Assembly (NCBI GenBank): GCA_017302165.1
Contig: JAFLCW010000001.1
Span: 682,001 to 746,000, forward strand
Length of the DNA stretch: 64,000 nt
Reading direction: 5' to 3'
DNA from: Alphaproteobacteria bacterium
Lineage (GTDB): Bacteria > Pseudomonadota > Alphaproteobacteria > Micavibrionales > Micavibrionaceae
Positions 58,060 through 64,000 of this stretch are shown one piece after another. Each line of letters begins with the position of its first letter. Within the stretch, counting starts at the first letter, position 1. Below the pieces are notes generated by a model. That model worked only from the letters and a program-made list of their open reading frames with translations, was not told the origin of the DNA and searched no databases. Position numbers and translations under genes: made by a program.

Positions 58060-58087
58060 TTGAAAAATGTCGGGTTCGGACTATATT
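58060..58087 (+). promoter_or_regulatory. Candidate sdh promoter giving a leaderless transcript
   Basis: TTGAAA (58060-58065), a 16-base spacer and TATATT (58082-58087) lie so close to sdhC that transcription would begin at or next to the A of its ATG (58095). No Shine-Dalgarno sequence is present in front of sdhC. Confidence 0.5.
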
Positions 58088-58094
58088 AACGCCT

Positions 58095-58484
58095 ATGAAC
58101 ACGAATCCTGATCGTCCGCTATCTCCCCATCTCCAGATATATAATCTCCCGTTATCGGCACGGTTGTCGATAACCCACCGGATCACGGGGGTTATTCTTG
58201 CCGCGGGTACGCTCTTAATCACGGCTTTATTAATTGCCGCGGCCATGGGCGAGGTTTGGTATAACTACGTCATGGATCTTTTTATGACGGATATCGGGCG
58301 CATCATCATGTTCGGCTGGTCGGCGGCACTTTATTATCATCTGCTGTCAGGCATTCGGCATATGCTAATGGATACAGGGCGTCTAATTTCCCATACCGGG
58401 GCGATGGTGTCTGGATGGGTTATCATTCTGGGGTCGATCGGCCTGACGGCCGCCACATGGTATTGCGTTTTAATATATAGATAG
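58095..58484 (+). CDS. sdhC: Succinate dehydrogenase cytochrome b556 subunit
   Basis: Membrane anchor of complex II, 129 residues with three hydrophobic helices. The family signature RPLSPHLQIYNLPLSARLSI runs into THRITGV, with the quinone-site Ser and Arg. The heme His is in YHLLSGIRHMLMDTG. It is the first gene of the sdh operon. No ribosome site is visible before the ATG. Confidence 0.95.
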   Translation: MNTNPDRPLSPHLQIYNLPLSARLSITHRITGVILAAGTLLITALLIAAAMGEVWYNYVMDLFMTDIGRIIMFGWSAALYYHLLSGIRHMLMDTGRLISHTGAMVSGWVIILGSIGLTAATWYCVLIYR

Positions 58485-58492
58485 GATTTATT

Positions 58493-58879
58493 ATGACGGA
58501 TCATCGTATTTTAACGCCTATGAAACGCGCCAAAGGTTTGGGCGGGGGGCATAGCGGCGTTCCGCACTGGATGAATCAACGCATCACAGCTCTGGCAAAT
58601 ATTCCGCTCGTGATCTGGTTGATATATTCCGTGATGAAACTGGCTGGGGCAAATTATCTTGAGTTCACCACATGGCTGTCGCATCCGCTTCATGCCGGTT
58701 TGATGATTTTGCTTATTGTATCGATATTTTATCACGCGACGCTGGGGCTTCAGGTGATTTATGAAGATTACATTTCTTGCAAATGCCTCAAGCTGACCAA
58801 AATTATTGGGGCGAAACTGTTTTTCATTGCGCTTGGCGTGGCCTGTATTTTCTCTACTCTTAAGGTGGCTTTGTCATGA
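58493..58879 (+). CDS. sdhD: Succinate dehydrogenase membrane anchor subunit
   Basis: Second membrane subunit of complex II, 128 residues with three hydrophobic helices. HWMNQRITALANIPL opens the first, and FYHATLGLQVIYEDYI carries the heme His and the quinone-site Tyr and Asp. It begins 8 bases after sdhC. The stop overlaps the next small gene by 4 bases. Confidence 0.94.
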   Translation: MTDHRILTPMKRAKGLGGGHSGVPHWMNQRITALANIPLVIWLIYSVMKLAGANYLEFTTWLSHPLHAGLMILLIVSIFYHATLGLQVIYEDYISCKCLKLTKIIGAKLFFIALGVACIFSTLKVALS

Positions 58880-59115
58880 CATGTTCTTCTGATGGGTTAA
58901 AAAATATCTTTAAAGGGGCTGTTCTAACATTTGGAGTCTTTCCTTATCTTTTGACACAATCTGCTAAAATAGCCATGGAACAACCAGAGGCCTTGAACTG
59001 GATAACTGTTGGGGGATTTGCTGTCCTCAATACCTATGCCGCGCTTGGAACGATCTATGAAGTTAAACAGTATTTAACCCGAAACAGAAACGGTAGCCAT
59101 GACCTCAAGCTATAA
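58876..59115 (+). CDS. Unknown small membrane-associated protein within the sdh operon
   Basis: I do not recognise this 79-residue protein. It has two moderately hydrophobic stretches (about 12-28, [17 protein letters not shown], and about 42-60, [17 protein letters not shown]) and a basic C-terminus. It overlaps the sdhD stop (ATGA) and the first 17 bases of sdhA, so it is translated in step with the complex II genes. An accessory or extra subunit of complex II is possible but unproven. Overlap with sdhA could make it a shadow, but the ATGA coupling and membrane pattern argue for a real gene. Confidence 0.6.
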   Translation: MTCSSDGLKNIFKGAVLTFGVFPYLLTQSAKIAMEQPEALNWITVGGFAVLNTYAALGTIYEVKQYLTRNRNGSHDLKL

Positions 59116-60886
59116 AATTGTTGACCATGAATATGATGTTGTCGTGGTGGGTGCGGGGGGCGCAGGTCTTCGGGCGGGGTTTGGTTGTGCGGAAAAAGGA
59201 CTTCGAACCGCGTTAATCTCCAAGGTATTCCCGACACGCTCGCATACCGTCGCGGCGCAAGGGGGCATATCGGCCGCGCTGGCCAATATGGGTGAAGATG
59301 ACTGGCGGTTTCATTTTTATGACACGATCAAGGGATCGGATTGGCTGGGGGATCAGGACGCCATTGAATATATGTGCCGCGAAGCCATCCCCGCCGTGAT
59401 TGAACTGGAACATTACGGGGTGCCGTTTTCGCGCACCGCCGAAGGGAAAATTTATCAACGCGCCTTTGGCGGCATGACCACCCATTACGGCAAGGGCACG
59501 GCACAACGCACCTGCGCGGCGGCAGATCGCACGGGACATGCTATTTTGCACACGCTCTATCAACAGGCTCTCAAGCACAAGGCTGAGTTTTTCATTGAAT
59601 ATTTTGCCCTTGATCTGATCATGGATGACGAAGGTGCCTGCCGCGGGGTGATGGCGTGGAATCTGGATGACGGCACCTTGCATCGTTTTCGAGCTCATCA
59701 AACCATACTGGCGACGGGCGGATATGGCCGCGCCTATTTTTCCTGCACGTCCGCGCACACGTGCACGGGGGATGGCGGGGGGATGGTGCTTCGGGCGGGC
59801 TTACCGCTTCAGGATATGGAATTCGTTCAATTCCATCCCACAGGTATATATGGTGCGGGGTGTTTGATCACCGAAGGCGTGCGGGGTGAAGGGGGATATC
59901 TGACGAACGCTGAAGGCGAGCGTTTCATGGAACGGTATGCGCCGAGCGCCAAGGATCTGGCCTCGCGCGATGTGGTGTCGCGTTCGATGACGATCGAAAT
60001 ACGCGAAGGGCGTGGGGTTGGTCCTAAAAAAGACCATATCCATTTGAACTTGATGCACCTGGACCCGAAAATCATTCATCAACGTTTGCCGGGTATCGCC
60101 GAAAGTGCTCGCATTTTCGCAGGCGTTGATGTCACCAAGGAACCAATCCCTGTATTGCCGACCGTGCATTACAATATGGGCGGTATCCCGACCAATTTTA
60201 GAACCGAAGTGATTAACCCCACAGCACAAGACCCTAACCGCATTGTTCCCGGCCTGATGGCCATTGGTGAAGCGGCATGTGTGTCTGTTCATGGGGCTAA
60301 TCGTTTAGGGTCAAACTCCCTGCTGGATCTGGTGGTGTTTGGGCGAGCGGCGGCCATTCGGGCGGCGGAAACTGTTTATCCCGGCGCGCCGCATAAAACA
60401 CTGAAGACTGCGGGCGATCAGGCAGTGGCACGCCTTGATCATTATCGTCACGCGAAAGGGGATCTGCGTCCTTCGAAATTGCGTGCGGATATGCAAGACA
60501 CCATGCAAAAGGACGCGGCTGTGTTCCGCACCGGGGAAACGCTGGCCGAAGGCGTGAAACTGATTGATCAATCTTATTCTGCGCGGTCTGATCTGGGGAT
60601 TACGGATCGTTCCATGATCTTCAATACCGATCTGGTGGAAACGCTGGAACTTGATAATTTGCTGGGGCAGGCGGTGGCGACACTGCATTCTGCCGCCAAC
60701 CGGACTGAATCCCGTGGCGCGCACGCCCGCGAAGATTTCAAGGAACGTGATGATACCAAATGGCTCAAACACTCAACGTGCTGGGTGGATGACGCCGGAA
60801 ACGTTCGCATGGGCGATCGGCCTGTCATTTTGACAACCTTGACCACAGATGTTGAGGCCGTTCCGCCCAAGGCACGGGTGTATTAA
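59099..60886 (+). CDS. sdhA: Succinate dehydrogenase flavoprotein subunit
   Basis: FAD-binding catalytic subunit of complex II, 595 residues. The dinucleotide fold [20 protein letters not shown], the flavinylated His in [11 protein letters not shown] (about 50), the [20 protein letters not shown] active-site block and the late [18 protein letters not shown] are diagnostic. It oxidises succinate in the citric acid cycle. The start overlaps the small upstream gene by 17 bases. An unknown gene separates it from sdhB. Confidence 0.98.
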   Translation: MTSSYKIVDHEYDVVVVGAGGAGLRAGFGCAEKGLRTALISKVFPTRSHTVAAQGGISAALANMGEDDWRFHFYDTIKGSDWLGDQDAIEYMCREAIPAVIELEHYGVPFSRTAEGKIYQRAFGGMTTHYGKGTAQRTCAAADRTGHAILHTLYQQALKHKAEFFIEYFALDLIMDDEGACRGVMAWNLDDGTLHRFRAHQTILATGGYGRAYFSCTSAHTCTGDGGGMVLRAGLPLQDMEFVQFHPTGIYGAGCLITEGVRGEGGYLTNAEGERFMERYAPSAKDLASRDVVSRSMTIEIREGRGVGPKKDHIHLNLMHLDPKIIHQRLPGIAESARIFAGVDVTKEPIPVLPTVHYNMGGIPTNFRTEVINPTAQDPNRIVPGLMAIGEAACVSVHGANRLGSNSLLDLVVFGRAAAIRAAETVYPGAPHKTLKTAGDQAVARLDHYRHAKGDLRPSKLRADMQDTMQKDAAVFRTGETLAEGVKLIDQSYSARSDLGITDRSMIFNTDLVETLELDNLLGQAVATLHSAANRTESRGAHAREDFKERDDTKWLKHSTCWVDDAGNVRMGDRPVILTTLTTDVEAVPPKARVY

Positions 60887-60921
60887 AAAACTCTATTTGC
60901 AGGGCATGGAAAAGTGAGGTC

Positions 60922-61416
60922 ATGACCCAATGTTTGTTTTTTTGCGGTAAGGGTGCCACCGAGCAAGAAGCCTTACGCTCGGCAATTCTTCAGTGCGCGG
61001 ATATTTTACTGACCTTTCCCTCGCTAGTGGTAGAATTGATAGAATTATCACCCGATGGCCATCATTACGATGCCCATATCCGGGTTATGGCACTTGCCAA
61101 AGAGGAGGCGTCGTCAAGCGGGGGTGCCAAACAAAAAGCCCCCAGTAAGGACTATATCCCCAAAAGCCCGGAACATATCAAATCCGGAAACCCGAATGAT
61201 TGGCGTCCGATTGGCATGACCCATGAGAATTTTTTGATGCCGTTGAATTTTGGTGAAATGGCCAATGCGGGGGTGCTTCCTGACATCCCAACCCAGGATT
61301 TTCACCAAGCGCAGAAACTTCATTTAACCCCGGATGAAGCCCGGGATTACTATATCGCCCAGCATGATGCCAAAACCATGCGGGATCTGATGAAGCCCAG
61401 CCCAGACGAAACTTGA
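60922..61416 (+). CDS. Unknown protein between sdhA and sdhB (164 aa)
   Basis: No family is recognised. The 164-residue protein is soluble. The N-terminal 60 residues form an alpha/beta unit (GATEQEALRSAILQCADILL then VVELIELSPDGHHYDAHIRV), and a Lys/Ser-rich hinge (about 62-80) follows. The C-terminal half is rich in Asp, Pro, His and Met. GTGAGGT lies before the ATG. Its place inside the complex II operon, 35 bases after sdhA and 62 before sdhB, suggests a role linked to that complex, for instance in assembly, but nothing in the sequence shows this. Confidence 0.7.
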   Translation: MTQCLFFCGKGATEQEALRSAILQCADILLTFPSLVVELIELSPDGHHYDAHIRVMALAKEEASSSGGAKQKAPSKDYIPKSPEHIKSGNPNDWRPIGMTHENFLMPLNFGEMANAGVLPDIPTQDFHQAQKLHLTPDEARDYYIAQHDAKTMRDLMKPSPDET

Positions 61417-61478
61417 AAAACGCCCCCTTCACACCCATGTCTTTTAACGGTATCCTGTAATCGTCACGAGAGAAAAAA

Positions 61479-62273
61479 ATGGCCGAATTTACCCTTCCTA
61501 AAAACTCTAAAATCAAGCCTGGCCGAAAGGTGGATGCCGCCAAGGGGGCGAAGCGTAAAAAAACCTTCAAGGTGTATCGTTACGACCCCGAAGATAAACA
61601 AAATCCGCGTCTGGATGAATTCACTATTGATCTGGATCAATGTGGACCGATGGTGCTGGATGCCATTATTCACATTAAGAATGATATTGATTCAACCCTG
61701 ACGTTCCGCCGTTCCTGCCGAGAAGGTATTTGCGGTTCCTGTGCGATGAATATTGATGGCCGTAATACGCTGGCCTGTCTGAAACCGATTGCCGAAGTTT
61801 CCGGCGATGTCAAAATTACACCTTTGCCGCATATGCCGGTGGTCAAGGATCTGGTGCCGGATTTAAACCATGCTTATGCCCAATATGCCTCGGTTGAACC
61901 GTGGATGAAAACGGAAACGCCTGCGCCCACACGCGAACGCCTGCAAAGCCCCGAAGATGCTGACCGCTTGAACGGAACGGATGGTAAAGGCCCTTCAGGG
62001 TGTATTTTATGTTTTTGTTGTTCGACATCCTGCCCTAGCTATTGGTGGAACCCGGACAAGTTTTTGGGGCCAGCTATTCTTTTGAATGCGTGGCGATGGA
62101 TTACGGATACGCGGGACGAAGCCACGGGCGAGCGTTTAGATCAACTGGACGATGCGTTCAAACTATATCGTTGTCACACGATCATGAATTGTACCAATGC
62201 CTGCCCGAAAGATTTAAATCCGGCAAAATCCATCGCTGAGATCAAGAAATTAATGGTAGAGCGTCAAACATAA
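61479..62273 (+). CDS. sdhB: Succinate dehydrogenase iron-sulfur subunit
   Basis: Electron-transfer subunit of complex II, 264 residues. The [2Fe-2S] ligands are Cys at about 80, 85, 88 and 100 ([13 protein letters not shown]). The [4Fe-4S] and [3Fe-4S] ligands are in [16 protein letters not shown] and [17 protein letters not shown]. The N-terminus has a short Lys-rich extension. It lies downstream of the 164-residue unknown gene. Confidence 0.97.
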   Translation: MAEFTLPKNSKIKPGRKVDAAKGAKRKKTFKVYRYDPEDKQNPRLDEFTIDLDQCGPMVLDAIIHIKNDIDSTLTFRRSCREGICGSCAMNIDGRNTLACLKPIAEVSGDVKITPLPHMPVVKDLVPDLNHAYAQYASVEPWMKTETPAPTRERLQSPEDADRLNGTDGKGPSGCILCFCCSTSCPSYWWNPDKFLGPAILLNAWRWITDTRDEATGERLDQLDDAFKLYRCHTIMNCTNACPKDLNPAKSIAEIKKLMVERQT

Positions 62274-62298
62274 CCTGTTTTATGAACAAGGGGGAACT

Positions 62299-62709
62299 AT
62301 GCTTAATCTTGAGATCAATTTCTTTGCATTTTTTGCGTCGGGTATTGTGGCATTTTTGCTAGGAATTCTTTGGTACCATCCAAAAATTATGGGCGCGCGC
62401 TGGCTGGCCGTACGGGGTAAAAAGCGCGAAGATATGGACACTAGCCCGCTTCCTTTCGTCGCGTCCTTTTTTTTGTGGGTGCTGACGGCCTGCTTCTTCT
62501 CATTTCTGGCACAGTTTTTGGGTATTAATACGGCCGCGGGTTATTTTGCTTTGTCGTGCTTGTTGTGGGTGGCTTTTGCGATGCCACCGGCCTTGATGGG
62601 CGCGCTTTACACTGGATACCCGTTCGAAGCGGTGGCGATTGATACCGCCTATCAACTCGGCGGATATTACCTGATTGCCATTGTGCATATTATCTTTTTA
62701 TATATTTGA
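62299..62709 (+). CDS. DUF1761 membrane protein
   Basis: A 136-residue integral membrane protein with four hydrophobic helices. GILWYHPKIMGARWL after the first helix and the pattern of the last two helices fit DUF1761, whose function is unknown. A strong AAGGGGGAA ribosome site lies before the ATG. It may be read from the sdh transcript, since only 25 bases separate them. Confidence 0.82.
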   Translation: MLNLEINFFAFFASGIVAFLLGILWYHPKIMGARWLAVRGKKREDMDTSPLPFVASFFLWVLTACFFSFLAQFLGINTAAGYFALSCLLWVAFAMPPALMGALYTGYPFEAVAIDTAYQLGGYYLIAIVHIIFLYI

Positions 62710-62716
62710 TAGGGCT

Positions 62717-63247
62717 TTATTCAATAAATCCAATGCGGGATTCGCAGTCGGCTTGTGATAGAATCAGCTCTCCTTGAACCATATACAACTTTTGCTTACA
62801 TACAGTCGTGCCTTCGAAAGGCATAAAATCTGTTGGGCTCACGGGCATCTGTCCCCGCTCATTGGTGATGGTTTCAATGTCGGCTGATTGACCATCTGGC
62901 CGGATACTATGGGCATATAACTTAACGCTAGAGGTATAATCCCTCATTTGTTTTCTGCCCGAAATCACATTAGAAATGAATTGCTCCTTATTTAGCAAGA
63001 TATCCTTGGGTGTCGGGGGATGACCCGGAACTTCATATAGAACAGAGCTGGCAAATCGGCCTGTATCACTCAAATGTTTGGTGAGATAAGAAGAAATATC
63101 TTGATCTGTCAGAGTGCTGGTTTGATGTGTCAAAGCTGTTGTTTCATCTAGAAACTTTTGAAGGGCGACCGGGGTGATGCGGTCATTCGCCAATGCCTCG
63201 GCCGGCAGGAACATCATTGCGGCGAGTGCCAGCTTGAAAAAACGCAT
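62717..63247 (-). CDS. Unknown exported protein (176 aa)
   Basis: A 176-residue protein with a clear signal peptide (MRFFKLALAAMMFLPAEALA, cleavage before ND), so it is probably periplasmic. No family is recognised. Two Cys near the C-terminus (TVCKQKL and ADCESRI) could form a disulfide. The middle has an SSVKLYAHSIRPDGQSADIE beta pattern, which might be an NTF2-like or similar fold. It is convergent with the DUF1761 gene, 7 bases apart. Confidence 0.75.
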   Translation of the reverse strand: MRFFKLALAAMMFLPAEALANDRITPVALQKFLDETTALTHQTSTLTDQDISSYLTKHLSDTGRFASSVLYEVPGHPPTPKDILLNKEQFISNVISGRKQMRDYTSSVKLYAHSIRPDGQSADIETITNERGQMPVSPTDFMPFEGTTVCKQKLYMVQGELILSQADCESRIGFIE

Positions 63248-63409
63248 TCTTTTGACCCCCTCGTTCGAATGAAACCCTGTTCTTAATGATACCTGATTTT
63301 CTTTTGCTAGAAAGTAAATGGAATAGAAAAAAAGAGTAAACGCACGATTAAATTTTTAAGGCGATGATTAAAAAATTAAGACGTTTTTTACCATTAATGT
63401 GGCCGGTAT

Positions 63410-64000
63410 TTATACATCGATATCAAGGCCAATATCTAGCGAACGGGGCGAATGGGTTAAGGCACCCACGGAAATTAAATCAACCCCTGTTTCCGCAACC
63501 GCGCGAACGGTATCGGCATTGATATTCCCTGAAGCTTCGGTTTGACAGGATCCCTTGACGAGGGTGATCGCTTTTTTCAAGGTTGGAATGTCCATGTTAT
63601 CGAGTAAAACAGCATCAACCCCTAAGCTTAAGACTTCGGTGAGTTGATCTAACGTGTCCACTTCAACTTCAATTCGAACCATATGCCCGATGCGCCGGCG
63701 AACACGCTCCACCGCATCCCGAATGCTGCCGGCCACGGCGATATGATTATCTTTAATTAAAACGCCATCATCCAAACCAAAGCGATGATTGATCCCCCCG
63801 CCAGAGCGCACCGCGCGTTTTTCAAGAACCCGCAAATTGGGCGTTGTTTTTCGTGTACAGCAAATTTTTGCCGGCGTGCCTTTGACGGCCACAACCATGC
63901 TATGGGTGAGGGTGGCAATCCCGGAAAGCCGCTGAACAAGATTAAGAGCGACGCGCTCAGCCATTAAAATGGCTCTGGCAGAGCCTTCGATGGTCATCAG
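63410..64000 (-). CDS. nadC: Nicotinate-nucleotide pyrophosphorylase (5' end outside window)
   Basis: Quinolinate phosphoribosyltransferase of NAD synthesis. Only the C-terminal 196 or so residues are in the window; the frame stays open to base 64000, and the Met at 63997 is internal. The visible part has [54 protein letters not shown] and the closing [20 protein letters not shown], all typical of NadC. It ends 163 bases before the start of the unknown exported protein, which is transcribed in the same direction. Confidence 0.96.
   Translation of the reverse strand: MMTIEGSARAILMAERVALNLVQRLSGIATLTHSMVVAVKGTPAKICCTRKTTPNLRVLEKRAVRSGGGINHRFGLDDGVLIKDNHIAVAGSIRDAVERVRRRIGHMVRIEVEVDTLDQLTEVLSLGVDAVLLDNMDIPTLKKAITLVKGSCQTEASGNINADTVRAVAETGVDLISVGALTHSPRSLDIGLDIDV

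Overview
The window reads as chromosomal DNA from a free-living alphaproteobacterium of moderate GC (roughly half by eye). The evidence is the split PntAa/PntAb/PntB transhydrogenase, the DivK-PleD pair, an F1-ATPase zeta-inhibitor (DUF1476) gene, an EipB/DUF1849 envelope protein, a CheZ, and an alphaproteobacterial L36. The closest group cannot be fixed from the sequence alone. Rhodospirillales or Micavibrio-like relatives would fit, but that is a guess. I see no rRNA, tRNA, CRISPR array, insertion sequence or prophage, and coding density is very high. No stretch over 300 bases lacks a gene.

Layout. 1-5.9 kb: the 3' part of ligA, then a minus-strand run of a small unknown gene, a lipase-like hydrolase and pntB-pntAb-pntAa. 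6.1-18.1 kb: a type I secretion operon (TolC-like, LapB-like ABC, HlyD-like) ending in a CHASE2-adenylate cyclase. It faces a 1078-residue FecR/FG-GAP/RTX surface protein, which lies behind a cyclic-nucleotide-binding EAL phosphodiesterase. 18.2-24.6 kb: a DUF3307 protein, rpmJ, and mreB-mreC-mreD-mrdA-rodA for cell shape. 24.6-28.9 kb: grxD-bolA-DUF1476, purC, cheZ, an HU protein with a histone-H1-like tail, and a diguanylate cyclase. 29.1-32.1 kb: eipB-divK-pleD and rpmG. 32.2-43.6 kb: rnr, a UDP-glucuronate epimerase/glycosyltransferase pair, and a minus-strand run prepilin peptidase-caiB-pyrB-plsY-dprA-topA.

43.0-56.3 kb is the most unusual region. It holds a compact type IV pilus/type II secretion-like machine made of a receiver protein, a lipoprotein secretin, an Ig/ASH-repeat periplasmic protein, a GspE/PilB-like ATPase, a GspF/PilC-like platform protein, two bitopic proteins shaped like GspL and GspM/PilO, and two pilin-like proteins with an atypical leader. 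A prepilin peptidase lies divergently at one end and a hybrid histidine kinase convergently at the other.

56.4-64 kb: asd, an exported MsrB, a succinate dehydrogenase operon interrupted by two unrecognised genes (sdhC-sdhD-orf-sdhA-orf-sdhB), a DUF1761 membrane protein, an unknown periplasmic protein and the 3' part of nadC.

How parts may work together (inference). The cyclase would make cAMP. The EAL protein has a cyclic-nucleotide-binding domain and would turn that signal into c-di-GMP breakdown, next to the adhesin it may control. PleD, the second GGDEF protein and DivK add further c-di-GMP and cell-cycle input. The pilus-like cluster looks like a self-contained surface appendage or secretion system with its own phosphorelay.
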